From contig JAFLVG010000006.1 in NCBI GenBank assembly GCA_022508445.1, positions 1 to 64,000 on the forward strand: a DNA stretch of 64,000 bases. The letters are read 5' to 3'. Positions 50,095 to 58,874 of the stretch are shown one piece after another. The position numbers and the translations under genes were made by a program. Each line of letters opens with the position of its first letter. Positions within the stretch are counted from its first letter, which is position 1. Origin of the DNA: Clostridiales bacterium. GTDB lineage: Bacteria > Bacillota > Clostridia > Christensenellales > Pumilibacteraceae. The notes below the pieces were generated by a model that was not told the origin of the DNA, made no database searches, and worked only from the letters and a program-made list of their open reading frames with translations.

Positions 50095-51987
50095 ATGGTA
50101 ATCTTTCTTAATTTGGACGGATCATGCAAGAACGTCACACCCCAAAAAGTCTATCAGGGCAGTAACAACGTTATCGACGTTACGGTAGTCGCACCGTTTC
50201 CGTCGACGACTGCTTTGCAGATAGGTTTTATTCTGCCCGACGGATTGTATTGGCAATCGCCGCCCGACGGGGCGAGATATGCGCCGATGGAGTTTGTCGA
50301 ACAAGATGCGGTGCATGACGTTAGCGTGTGGCATTTCGCTCTGCCGCTTTCGGTCACGCAACAGCAAGGGGAGTTGCAAATCGCCATAAACGCCGTGACG
50401 ACGGTCGGTAACACCACAAGCTACCTGTGCAAGCAGATAATCGAAGAGAGTATTTTACCCAATCTGCCGAGCGCGCCCGAGCCGAGCGTATACGAGCTGT
50501 TGCAGCTCTACCTCGCACGGCTTGACGGCAGAACGGCAAACGTAGCTAATCTTGTTAAAAGCATTCAAAAGGTCGCGCCCAATGCATTCACTTATACCGA
50601 CAATAAAGGCATAACGAGTGCGCCTATCGTGATTGAGGGCGGTGATGCCGCGCCTATACCAGTAAACGCGGCAAGCACAATCGAAATCCCCGAAGACGCT
50701 TGGCAACCCGTATACAGCGAACAAACGGTTACGGGCTATAACGCGCTCATTACAGCCGCTATGCATGGGCAAATGCGTGACGGTGCGGCTGCGCGCGATT
50801 TGTGGGTGAGCTTTTCCGAAACCGATAGCGAAGTTATTGCAGGTGTGTATCAGGGTTATACGGTGAGCGAAACCGGCTACATAACCATAAGCGTCAAGCA
50901 GCCCGTAGCAATGACGGTACGCGTGTGGAATGGTAAGGGGCTTGTCGATGAAGTTGCGCGAGATATGGTTGAGCAGGAGACTGCTCGTGCGGAGGGCACG
51001 GAGAAAAAACTGCAAGAGCAAATTTACGAATTGCAAAATTCGGGAGTCGATCTTCTCGCGCGAAAAGAAATCGCCGAAGAAACAGAACGTGCCGAGCAAG
51101 CAGAGCAGACTTTACAGAACAACATCGAAGCCGAAACGTCGCGCGCAGAAAACGCAGAGAGCGATTTACGCACCCAAATAGCCACGGAAGCGAGTAGGGC
51201 AACCGAAGCTGAACAAGTTTTAAACTCGGATATTCAAGGTTTACGCGAAGATATCAACAAAGAAAGTCATTTTCGTGGCATGTTCAATAGCGTAGAAGAA
51301 TTGAAAACAGCCTACCCGACAGCCACACCCAATGACTATGCGTGGATTGCAGGCGGCAACATTTGGATATGGGAAAACGAAAAGTGGACAGATTCGAATA
51401 AGCCCGTGCCGAGTACGGCAGTCCCTGCAAGTGATTCCACGCCGCTTATGGACGGTGACGCTTCGCCCGGAACATTGAGCACTTACGCTCGCGGCGACCA
51501 CCGTCACCCGAGCGATACGTCCAAAGTAAGCAAAAGCGGCGATACAATGACGGGCTCGCTCACGGCGCAAGGCTTGTACGACGGAACAAATAACCGCGTT
51601 TTTTCGCCGATAAACAAACCCACTCCTGAGGACATAGGGTTAGGTAATGTAGCAAACGAGCGACAGTATTCTGAGGACAATCCTCAACCTACGGCCGGCG
51701 TTACAATGGTTACACGTAGCTCAAATTCGCTTCGTACCGGCGCCGGGTGGGACACTGTAAATCAAATAGGATTTACGCCGTCATTAATACTAATCAACTT
51801 GCGATTTGCGGCAGGCTCCAATGTTGATACATCGTATATTTTTCCAGATGAGACGTGGAATAACGGACAAACAAAAAACATATACGTTGGTGATGTCGCA
51901 GTAGCGGTCACACGGAGCGGCTATATATTTATAAATACAAATAGCATAGGAGGTTCTTATGCGATAACGGTATCAGCAATCAAATAA
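50095..51987 (+). CDS. Upper-baseplate/tail fibre protein
   Basis: 630 residues. The N-terminal 110 resemble BppU (GSCKNVTPQKVYQGSNNVID), a long trimeric coiled coil lies at about 300-390 (NNIEAETSRAENAESDLRTQ), then a Trp-rich spacer (DYAWIAGGNIWIWENEKWTD), the collar-like GDASPGTLSTYARGDHRHPS, and a beta C-terminal head (about 530-630). It probably binds the host surface. AAAGGAG site. Confidence 0.85.
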   Translation: MVIFLNLDGSCKNVTPQKVYQGSNNVIDVTVVAPFPSTTALQIGFILPDGLYWQSPPDGARYAPMEFVEQDAVHDVSVWHFALPLSVTQQQGELQIAINAVTTVGNTTSYLCKQIIEESILPNLPSAPEPSVYELLQLYLARLDGRTANVANLVKSIQKVAPNAFTYTDNKGITSAPIVIEGGDAAPIPVNAASTIEIPEDAWQPVYSEQTVTGYNALITAAMHGQMRDGAAARDLWVSFSETDSEVIAGVYQGYTVSETGYITISVKQPVAMTVRVWNGKGLVDEVARDMVEQETARAEGTEKKLQEQIYELQNSGVDLLARKEIAEETERAEQAEQTLQNNIEAETSRAENAESDLRTQIATEASRATEAEQVLNSDIQGLREDINKESHFRGMFNSVEELKTAYPTATPNDYAWIAGGNIWIWENEKWTDSNKPVPSTAVPASDSTPLMDGDASPGTLSTYARGDHRHPSDTSKVSKSGDTMTGSLTAQGLYDGTNNRVFSPINKPTPEDIGLGNVANERQYSEDNPQPTAGVTMVTRSSNSLRTGAGWDTVNQIGFTPSLILINLRFAAGSNVDTSYIFPDETWNNGQTKNIYVGDVAVAVTRSGYIFINTNSIGGSYAITVSAIK

Positions 51988-52086
51988 CCCATGTAATTTA
52001 ACTAAATGTTGCAGGTACAAAAAACATAATATCGGAGGAAATTATGAAAATTAACAATATAAACAAAATTAAAAGGAGGGTTGAAA

Positions 52087-52347
52087 ATGCGAGCAATTAA
52101 CGAAGATATAAAAATTCTCGGCAAATTGACCGTCGATAAACTTGACGGTCTTTTTGTCGCCGAATTGTTCCAAAAAATCGATAAACTTCAAACACAGCTT
52201 GATGAAGCCAATCTGCTAATAATCAAGCAACAAGAAAGCATCGATTTGCTTACTGTTTGTTACAACAAGGCAATCGAAGTCATCAACAATCTTTCGGTGC
52301 GTGTGACAGCGCTCGAAAGCAACTACGATCCCACGATCATCGAATAA
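52087..52347 (+). CDS. Coiled-coil phage protein, 86 aa
   Basis: ATG 52087 has AGGAGGG upstream, itself inside a 17-codon leader frame that starts at 52044. It reads MRAINEDIKILGKLTVDKLD followed by a long heptad region (LFQKIDKLQTQLDEANLLII). Probably a structural helper of the fibre/baseplate, by position. Confidence 0.6.
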   Translation: MRAINEDIKILGKLTVDKLDGLFVAELFQKIDKLQTQLDEANLLIIKQQESIDLLTVCYNKAIEVINNLSVRVTALESNYDPTIIE

Positions 52348-52366
52348 ATAACAAGGAGATAGAATC

Positions 52367-52867
52367 ATGAACGAAATTTGGCAAACCGTACAACCGTACA
52401 TACTCACTATCGTCGGCGCGCTCGGCGGTGGCTTTATAATCTACGTAATAGCGCGGATACTGCTCGGACAGCTTATAAACAAGGCATCGTCCGTATACGA
52501 CGTCGACGCAATCGCCAAAAAGGTCGCGGACAAGCTCGGCGGTAAGACAATCAATGTCGACATCACCTCGATCGTCGAGAAACGGCTTAAAGAAATAAGC
52601 GACGTGCTGTCAGAAAAGGTGAAGGTTGTCGCCGACGAAACAAACTCGTACAAGCACTTGCTTGCGCTTATCGGCGAAGCGCTCACGCATCTTAAAATGT
52701 TGACCGATGACGAGCGTACGGAGCTTGTAAAGGCGATTCAAGAACTTGACGGCGAGTATAAACCGCCCGAAAAAGAGGTTATAGCAACGGTCAAGCTCAA
52801 TCCCATAACTCTTTCGGAAACGGCGGACGCAGAGCCTTCGCCAAAAAACACGGTCAATTTCGGGTGA
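52367..52867 (+). CDS. Single-pass membrane protein, 166 aa
   Basis: An N-terminal membrane helix (ILTIVGALGGGFIIYVIARI) is followed by an amphipathic helical domain (about 40-130) and a Pro/Glu tail. It lies where a lysis gene is expected, and a holin or spanin-like role is possible, but one helix and a long cytoplasmic domain are not diagnostic. Confidence 0.55.
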   Translation: MNEIWQTVQPYILTIVGALGGGFIIYVIARILLGQLINKASSVYDVDAIAKKVADKLGGKTINVDITSIVEKRLKEISDVLSEKVKVVADETNSYKHLLALIGEALTHLKMLTDDERTELVKAIQELDGEYKPPEKEVIATVKLNPITLSETADAEPSPKNTVNFG

Positions 52868-52871
52868 TGCC

Positions 52872-53372
52872 ATGAAAATAACGAAGAAGCTCATTACATA
52901 CACGGTGGCGCAGGCGCTTTTTTGTGCGGTTGCGCCGCTTGTGTTTATCTTTGTGCAGTACGGCGATACGCGCGGCGGACTGATGTACAAGCTGCCGCTC
53001 GCCATGCTGTTGTTCGCTCTGACTGTTGTAATAATCGCCAAAAACACGTTGCTCAAACCGAGAATAGCCAAGCTCGTGGCGAATATAGCGCAGCATGAGG
53101 GCGATTTGAAGGTCAAAAGCGACGCGAGCGAAGTCGAAAACATCGAAGCCGTCTTGAAGCACGAACGCACAATTGAGGTCGTGCTTAACGCCATAGTGCC
53201 GATATTACTGCTTGCGGCACTTTTAATAGCGTGTAAGGCTCTCGAAAGCGCTATGCTCGAATTGTCCGGCGCCATAGGCTTTACGCTTGTATCGTATGTG
53301 TTTGGCACGGTGTTCGGTGTGTTGGCGGCGAGAGAAGTACACAGTAAGCACGGAGGGGAACAGGCAACATGA
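52872..53372 (+). CDS. Four-helix membrane protein, 166 aa
   Basis: Two N-terminal helices (about 10-30 and 38-55), a charged cytoplasmic centre (about 60-95), and two C-terminal helices (VVLNAIVPILLLAALLIACK; LSGAIGFTLVSYVFGTVFGV). Overlaps the next membrane gene by four bases (ATGA). Possible holin-like or conversion protein. Not recognised. Confidence 0.5.
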   Translation: MKITKKLITYTVAQALFCAVAPLVFIFVQYGDTRGGLMYKLPLAMLLFALTVVIIAKNTLLKPRIAKLVANIAQHEGDLKVKSDASEVENIEAVLKHERTIEVVLNAIVPILLLAALLIACKALESAMLELSGAIGFTLVSYVFGTVFGVLAAREVHSKHGGEQAT

Positions 53373-54223
53373 AAGACAGCATAAGACGCTTGATACCGCT
53401 TGCAATCAGCGCTGTTACAATCGTCGTGACGCTCATAATTCAGTTTGCTGTATTCAGCGTCAATGAGCGCTTCGACTGGTCGGAGTTCCTGCCGCAGCTC
53501 GCCATCAATATATTTCTGTTGGTATCAATGGCAGTGATTTGGATCAATGCAGGAACGGACAGGGCAAAGCGCGAAGAGAACTCGGCATATAAGACGAACG
53601 CCGAGCTATATGCCGTTCAGATAAAGAAAGTCACGGACGGCAATCGTCTCGGCGATCTCCGGGCGTTCTGTCGTGTGAAATCGGATGAAATGCTCGATTC
53701 CAAGATTACTATAACGCTTGCCAATGCGGGCATTGACCGCAAACTTTATAACGACACGCTCAAAACGCTGACGGACGAGCAGCTAAAAGCAGACGGTTAT
53801 AACAAACGGCAGCGAAGAGCCATAAGTCGCGTAAAGAGCGGTCGAGTCCGAGTCGCGCCCATCCGCGCAATCAATCTGTTGAGCGACAGCAAGACGGTCG
53901 ACGACTACGGCGTCAATTACGACGAACAGGCGGACAAAGCGCGGCGAATATCGTTTCGGGCCGTTCGGTCGGTTTTTACGGCGTTGGTGCTTGCCGTTCT
54001 GTCAATCGAGCCGGCGCAGGATTTGACGAATATAGCCGCGTGGGTGATGTTTTTCATGCGGCTTTTCACGATCGTATGGACGGCGTACAGCTCCGATCAC
54101 GAAGGCTACGCACGGATAGCAGAAACAAAGAATAAAGTTTTTTTGCGGCGCATCGCATTCTTGCACGAGTTTGACGAGTGGGCGAAAGTGCCGAGATTAA
54201 ATAACGGGAAGTCGGGCGGTTGA
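53369..54223 (+). CDS. Membrane protein, 284 aa, coupled to the 52872 gene
   Basis: Two N-terminal helices (AISAVTIVVTLIIQFAVFSV; LAINIFLLVSMAVIWINAG), a long soluble middle (about 65-200) rich in Lys/Arg/Asp, and two more helices (about 205-250). Each end mirrors the plan of the 52872 protein. The two are probably made together. No family recognised, and no lytic enzyme motif. Confidence 0.5.
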   Translation: MKDSIRRLIPLAISAVTIVVTLIIQFAVFSVNERFDWSEFLPQLAINIFLLVSMAVIWINAGTDRAKREENSAYKTNAELYAVQIKKVTDGNRLGDLRAFCRVKSDEMLDSKITITLANAGIDRKLYNDTLKTLTDEQLKADGYNKRQRRAISRVKSGRVRVAPIRAINLLSDSKTVDDYGVNYDEQADKARRISFRAVRSVFTALVLAVLSIEPAQDLTNIAAWVMFFMRLFTIVWTAYSSDHEGYARIAETKNKVFLRRIAFLHEFDEWAKVPRLNNGKSGG

Positions 54224-54240
54224 TATGCCGTCCGATTTTT
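54212..54240 (+). terminator. Terminator after the 53369 gene
   Basis: TCGGGCGG (54212-54219) pairs with CCGTCCGA (54228-54235), with one G-U pair, and is followed by five T. It overlaps the stop codon and ends the late operon. Confidence 0.85.
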
Positions 54241-54283
54241 ATCGTTTTGGGGAGATTTTTTTAATTAATAGGCGTTGATTTGA

Positions 54284-54312
54284 TTGACATATTATTATAG
54301 AGTAGTTATAAT
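54284..54312 (+). promoter_or_regulatory. Promoter of the AT-rich cargo operon
   Basis: TTGACA (54284-54289), exactly 17 bases, TATAAT (54307-54312), both consensus. It drives the three genes at the right end independently of the late operon. Confidence 0.85.
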
Positions 54313-54362
54313 AGATAAGCTGATGTTTAATTGGCGTTAAATCACGCACCATAAAGGTTTAC

Positions 54363-54797
54363 ATGGAATACTATACGAATGATGAATTAAATATGAAAGG
54401 AGTAAGGCAGACCTTTTTTTTGTCTTTAGCAGTTCTATTGGTTGTTGCGTTTCTTGATATAGCACCTGTGCTAGATAAACAAATTTATTTCGGCCACCAA
54501 TTGGCGTTTCAAATTATAAATTTATTGGTAGCTGATTTCAATATATCCATAATAACTTTTGTAGTTACAATGGTTATTTCAAACTCGTTGTTTCGCAGAG
54601 ATAATTGGAGTGTATGGTTAGTTGGGGCTTTTACTGTACTTTCATTTGCTTCTGTGGTAATCTTAAAATTAAGAAACAATGATCTTTGGCTCATTGTGGC
54701 ATTGATATGTTCCATTCTTACAATGGTCAGTCTTCTGTTGTTCTTTGCTCGAATAATTCGTTACATAAAATCAAACGGCAGGAGGTTGCCTTTTTAG
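54363..54797 (+). CDS. Cargo membrane protein 1, 144 aa
   Basis: Four hydrophobic helices (FFLSLAVLLVVAFLDIAPVL; IINLLVADFNISIITFVVTM; WLVGAFTVLSFASVVIL; LIVALICSILTMVSLLLFFA). AT-rich, unlike the structural genes. First gene of the cargo operon. Unknown function; superinfection exclusion or defence is inference from position. Confidence 0.6.
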   Translation: MEYYTNDELNMKGVRQTFFLSLAVLLVVAFLDIAPVLDKQIYFGHQLAFQIINLLVADFNISIITFVVTMVISNSLFRRDNWSVWLVGAFTVLSFASVVILKLRNNDLWLIVALICSILTMVSLLLFFARIIRYIKSNGRRLPF

Positions 54798-54811
54798 TTA
54801 AGGCGGATTAT

Positions 54812-55048
54812 ATGGAAGTTGTTATATACAGTTTGTTCATTATTTTGGCATTGCTTATGCTTTCCTTTGTCGTATTTGTTTTATATAGACATAAAATAAA
54901 CTCAATACAGATTAAAAATGTACCGAGAGATGATGATGATTTTGGTACGATTCTATCTAATAATAGTGAGCTTTTGTCATCTTGTTATGCTAAAAATAAC
55001 AATACTGAATATGAGGGTAGAGATCGAATTCAGGAAGGAAAAGAATAA
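54812..55048 (+). CDS. Cargo membrane protein 2, 78 aa
   Basis: ATG 54812 is preceded by AAGGCGG; the longer upstream frame overlaps the previous gene. One membrane helix (VVIYSLFIILALLMLSFVVF) and an acidic, Asn-rich cytoplasmic tail. It ends exactly one base before the next ATG. Confidence 0.6.
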   Translation: MEVVIYSLFIILALLMLSFVVFVLYRHKINSIQIKNVPRDDDDFGTILSNNSELLSSCYAKNNNTEYEGRDRIQEGKE

Positions 55049-55729
55049 ATGGATTATAATGCTTTTAGTAATGTGCTGGCTGATATTGTTTTAAAAAGAA
55101 ACATTGAAATCGAATATAAGGCTTTACAGCAATTTGATAGAAAAGATAAGTATAAAATAAGATGTGATTTGTTAGATAATGATGTAGCATTCACATCTTA
55201 TAAGAAAGATTTATATGATTGCTACAGCGCAAGGCGAAAAGAACTTAAAAAGAGTCTCAAAATGAGCGAAAGAGACAAGATAGATAGTCATAAAATAGCC
55301 GCTGTCGTTTTGTATTCCATTTTAGATTTAAAGCCTATAAAGTTTTCACTGCATGCTGTAAAACAAGTAGATGATGTCGACGATAGTGTTAAATTAGTAA
55401 ATTATAGAATTGCTTTTGATACTGCTTGTGGCATAGTTTATATAGATATGTTAGATGCACTTAACAAGGTTAAGAGCAATGATGTTGAAATATTTGAAAA
55501 CAAAGAGCGAGCAATGAAACAACTCGTGAAACATGGGCAGCTGTTTTTGCCCGTAGCTAGAAAAGAGGTAGGTCCGTATAGGGATAATTATTCTAAAATA
55601 TTGTATATCAATGATAGAATTAAAAAAGAACCTTCAGACTATTTAGAAATAGCAGATACGATGTTTTTGTTAGAGTGTTTTAATTGGGATTGTTTGGGTT
55701 TTCATATAAGTGACGATTATTTTGAATGA
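55049..55729 (+). CDS. Cargo soluble protein, 226 aa
   Basis: AT-rich and Lys/Asp-rich, no membrane segment. A helical region has FTSYKKDLYDCYSARRKELK, then MSERDKIDSHKIAAVVLYSI, with a conserved-looking SHK motif. I have no family name for it. GGAAAG ribosome site. It closes the operon of two membrane proteins, a layout seen in some phage-defence cassettes; this is inference. Confidence 0.6.
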   Translation: MDYNAFSNVLADIVLKRNIEIEYKALQQFDRKDKYKIRCDLLDNDVAFTSYKKDLYDCYSARRKELKKSLKMSERDKIDSHKIAAVVLYSILDLKPIKFSLHAVKQVDDVDDSVKLVNYRIAFDTACGIVYIDMLDALNKVKSNDVEIFENKERAMKQLVKHGQLFLPVARKEVGPYRDNYSKILYINDRIKKEPSDYLEIADTMFLLECFNWDCLGFHISDDYFE

Positions 55730-55752
55730 CTTAATATATTCAGAATAAATTT

Positions 55753-55775
55753 AGCCACCAATGAGGTGGCTTTTT
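55753..55775 (+). terminator. Terminator at the right prophage end
   Basis: AGCCACC (55753-55759) pairs with GGTGGCT (55765-55771), followed by TTTT that runs into the att core. Confidence 0.85.
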
Positions 55776-56055
55776 AAATCGTGGCTTCGGGGCCCATTAG
55801 TCCTATATCGGCGGAGCCCGAAATAACCGATGTCATTACTTTGTCGGCGCCGCCGCCGTTTGACAGTTTGATTTTGATATTCTCGTCGTCGAAATAGCCG
55901 TTATTTATGGCTATGTACAGCGGCGCGTAGAAGATCGAGTGTGTGACTTCGCACAGCCTGACCGTGGTTTTGCCGTCGTCGTTGCACGCAGACAGCGACA
56001 GCGGACACAGTGCAAGCACGAGTGCGGTGAGTAGAGCGGTGAGTTTACCTTTCAT
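55774..56055 (-). pseudogene. N-terminal fragment of an SsuA/THI5-like binding lipoprotein
   Basis: 93 residues from ATG 56055 (AAGGAGG upstream; a longer frame to 56094 lacks this). A lipoprotein signal (MKGKLTALLTALVLALCPLS then LSAC lipobox) is followed by the first beta strands of an NMT1/THI5-like fold (VTHSIFYAPLYIAINNGYFD and MGPEATI) and then the stop made by the att junction. The remaining 242 residues are at 21341-22071. In the lysogen only a short secreted fragment could be made. Confidence 0.92.
55775..55778. repeat. Right prophage junction (att core TAAA/TTTA)
   Basis: The partner of the core at 22068. On the minus strand the host frame reads GAAGCCACGATTTAA here: the phage base after TTTA turns a Tyr codon (TAC) into a stop (TAA). 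Confidence 0.85.
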
Positions 56056-56228
56056 ATGTTCCTCCTTGGACAGCCGAACGTTTTTCGGCATCAAATATAT
56101 TCCATTGTATGCAAGGCGGCACGGCGTAGTGAGTGCAACTTACGGTGCAAAAATTTTCTTATGCGGCGTAAATAATTGCTATTTTGCTTTTATTGTGTTA
56201 AAATGCCATACATAGAGGAGTATACGCA

Positions 56229-58787
56229 ATGGACAAGACATACGATCCGCACAGCTTCGAGCGCCGTCTTTACAAGAGATGGGTGGACGGCGGCTGTTTC
56301 AAACCGCGCGCCGGTAAGATGAAAAAGAAATTTTCGATAGTCCAGCCTCCGCCTAACATCACGGGACAACTGCACATGGGGCATGCCATGAACGTTACTA
56401 TCCCCGACGCAATCGTGCGCTACAAGCGCATGAAGGGCTACGAAACGCTGTGGGTGCCCGGCTACGACCATGCCTCCATTGCAACCGAGGTCAAGGTGGT
56501 TGACGCAATGCGCGAGGAGGGTTTGAGTAAAGCCGACGTAGGCCGCGACGGGTTTTTGAAGCGCGCTTGGGATTGGAAGGAAAAATACGGCAACCGCATT
56601 GTGGAACAGCTCAAAACGATGGGCGTCAGCCTCGACTGGTCGAGAATGGCGTTTACCATGGACGAGGAGCGTTCGCGCGCAGTGCGAGAGGTGTTTGTGT
56701 CGCTGTACGAGCAAGGCTATATCTACCGCGGCGACAGAATAATAAATTGGTGCCCGGGCTGTAAGACGGCTATATCCGACGTAGAGGTCGATTACGCGTC
56801 GGAGCCGTCACATCTTTGGCACATTAAATACCCGTTCAAGGACGGTAGCGGATATGTTACCGTTGCGACGACACGTCCCGAAACTTTGCTCGGCGATACG
56901 GCGGTCGCGGTCAGCCCCAAGGACAAGCGTTACGCCGGCATGGAAGGGAAATTGCTTATACTGCCGCTTGTCGGAAGAGAGATTCCCATAGTTTACGACG
57001 ATTACGTTGAAGCGGACTTCGGCACGGGTGCGGTCAAGATTACGCCTGCGCACGATCCCAACGACTTCGAAGTGGGGCTTCGTCACAACCTCGAAGTTAT
57101 ATGCGTGATGAACGACGACGGAACGATGAACGAAAAGGCGGGCGCCTACTGCGGCATGCCGCGCGACAAGGCGCGTGCGGCGGTTGTAAAAGACTTGCAG
57201 GCGCAGGGCCTCATGGAAAAGATAGAGGACTACACGCACAACGTCGGGCATTGCAGTAGGTGCAAGCAGACGGTCGAGCCGCTCGTGTCCAAGCAGTGGT
57301 TTGTCAAAATGACAGAGCTTGCCGCGCCTGCAATCGAGGCGGTCAAGACGGGCAAAATAAAGTTCATACCCAAGCGTTTCGAAAAATCGTATTTCAATTG
57401 GATGAATAACATTCGCGATTGGTGCATTTCGCGTCAGCTTTGGTGGGGACATCGCATTCCCGTGTTCTATTGCGACGGTTGCGGAAAAGAGATTGTCAGT
57501 AAGACCGATATCGAGGTCTGTCCGCATTGCGGCGGCAAGGTACACCAAGACGAGGACGTTCTCGATACTTGGTTCAGCTCCGCGCTGTGGCCGTTTTCCA
57601 CAATGGGCTGGCCTGACAAAACCGACGATCTCAAAAAATACTATCCAACCGACCTTCTCGTGACCGCTTACGACATCATCACATTCTGGGTGTCGCGCAT
57701 GATATTTGCCGGATTGAAGTTCACGGGCGACGTGCCGTTTAAAGACGTTTATATACACGGGCTTGTGCGCGACGAGCAGGGTAGAAAGATGAGTAAATCG
57801 CTCGGCAACGGCGTCGATCCCATGGAAGTTATCGAAACGGTGGGCGCGGACGCGTTGAGATTTTCGCTCGTAAACGGCATTGCGAGAGGCGGAGACGTTT
57901 GCTTTTCCAACAATGCGTTAACGGCTTACCGCAACTTCATGAACAAGCTGTTTAATGCGGCGAAGTTTGTCATAGGCGCGTGCCAAAACGGTTATGTCAA
58001 AAACCCCAAGGCTCTTACCGCCGCCGACGGCTGGGTTATCGGTCGTATAAACGAGCTTATCGCCGCAGTAAATCATTCTATGAACAGATACGACGTTGGG
58101 CATGCGGCACAACTTTTGTACGATTTCATTTGGGACGAGTTCTGCGATTGGTACATCGAGTTTGCAAAAGTGCAAATGAAAACGGGCAATGCACAAAACA
58201 CCGCCGGCATACTGCGCTACGCGCTCGAAGTGCTGTTAAAGCTCGTGCACCCGATTATTCCGTTCATTACGACCGAGATTTACGACAGCTTGCCGGATGC
58301 GGAAGGCGAGCTCATGCTCAAAGACTTTCCCAAGAAAAAGCGCGGCGACTATGAGGGCGCGGTCAAGCTCACCGAGCGACTTAAAGACTGCGTGCGCGCT
58401 GTGCGCAATCTTAAACAGACCAATTCGGCAGTTGCAAAAACTCCCGAGGTGTTCTGCGACGGCGACGAGGAGCTTTGCGAGCTTATCAAGCAATATTTGC
58501 CCACGCTCGCCAAAACCGCCGAGGTCAAGGACGGCACCGCCCAAAACAGCGCGCTCATCGCACTCGACAGAATCAAGATATGTGTTCCGCTTGCCGATAC
58601 GCAAAAGGAGCGCGACCGCCTCGAAAAAGAGCTTCAAAAATGCAAGTTCGAGCTTGAACTCGCTAAGTCCAAGCTAAACAACGAGGGCTTCCGCAGCAAG
58701 GCGCCGCAAAAACTGATTGACGCCGAGCTCGAAAAAGTGGAGCGTTACACGGCGAACATCAAGGTGCTTACCGAAAAACTCGCATAA
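56229..58787 (+). CDS. valS: Valyl-tRNA synthetase
   Basis: 852 residues, class Ia. The HIGH motif is HMGH in PPNITGQLHMGHAMN, and KMSKS is in GRKMSKSLGNGVDP. The editing domain segments VTVATTRPETLLGDTAVAV and a Cys pair zinc-like region (CPHCGGKV) are present, with the C-terminal coiled-coil arm (KERDRLEKELQKCKFELELA). It charges tRNA-Val. AGAGGAG site. No T-box is visible in the short upstream region. Confidence 0.98.
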   Translation: MDKTYDPHSFERRLYKRWVDGGCFKPRAGKMKKKFSIVQPPPNITGQLHMGHAMNVTIPDAIVRYKRMKGYETLWVPGYDHASIATEVKVVDAMREEGLSKADVGRDGFLKRAWDWKEKYGNRIVEQLKTMGVSLDWSRMAFTMDEERSRAVREVFVSLYEQGYIYRGDRIINWCPGCKTAISDVEVDYASEPSHLWHIKYPFKDGSGYVTVATTRPETLLGDTAVAVSPKDKRYAGMEGKLLILPLVGREIPIVYDDYVEADFGTGAVKITPAHDPNDFEVGLRHNLEVICVMNDDGTMNEKAGAYCGMPRDKARAAVVKDLQAQGLMEKIEDYTHNVGHCSRCKQTVEPLVSKQWFVKMTELAAPAIEAVKTGKIKFIPKRFEKSYFNWMNNIRDWCISRQLWWGHRIPVFYCDGCGKEIVSKTDIEVCPHCGGKVHQDEDVLDTWFSSALWPFSTMGWPDKTDDLKKYYPTDLLVTAYDIITFWVSRMIFAGLKFTGDVPFKDVYIHGLVRDEQGRKMSKSLGNGVDPMEVIETVGADALRFSLVNGIARGGDVCFSNNALTAYRNFMNKLFNAAKFVIGACQNGYVKNPKALTAADGWVIGRINELIAAVNHSMNRYDVGHAAQLLYDFIWDEFCDWYIEFAKVQMKTGNAQNTAGILRYALEVLLKLVHPIIPFITTEIYDSLPDAEGELMLKDFPKKKRGDYEGAVKLTERLKDCVRAVRNLKQTNSAVAKTPEVFCDGDEELCELIKQYLPTLAKTAEVKDGTAQNSALIALDRIKICVPLADTQKERDRLEKELQKCKFELELAKSKLNNEGFRSKAPQKLIDAELEKVERYTANIKVLTEKLA

Positions 58788-58874
58788 TTATCCATTTAAA
58801 TTTGCGAAACTGTTTACTTTTGACCGTAAAAATGTTATAATGACACTCTACTCTCAATTTTTATAACGGAGTGA

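Larger units (their letters stand above)
22072..55774. mobile_element. Prophage, about 33.7 kb, large-serine-integrase type
   Basis: The element is bounded by the TTTA cores at 22068 and 55775 and splits a host ABC binding-protein gene. It carries an integrase, a CI/Cro-like switch, replication and recombination genes, packaging, portal, capsid, connector, baseplate and fibre genes. No tape-measure or endolysin gene could be recognised. Minus-strand genes inside it (integrase, abi, CI, small proteins, a membrane protein) have their own promoters and are likely expressed in the lysogen. Confidence 0.93.

Noticed and set aside
52044-52097. 17-codon frame before the 52087 gene
   Set aside because: It has a ribosome site, but its content is mostly the ribosome site of the next gene; at most a coupling leader, so not listed as a gene.
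56056-56228. T-box leader of valS or TPP riboswitch of the transporter gene
   Set aside because: No T-box sequence, no antiterminator pairing and no thi-box motif within the 173 bases.
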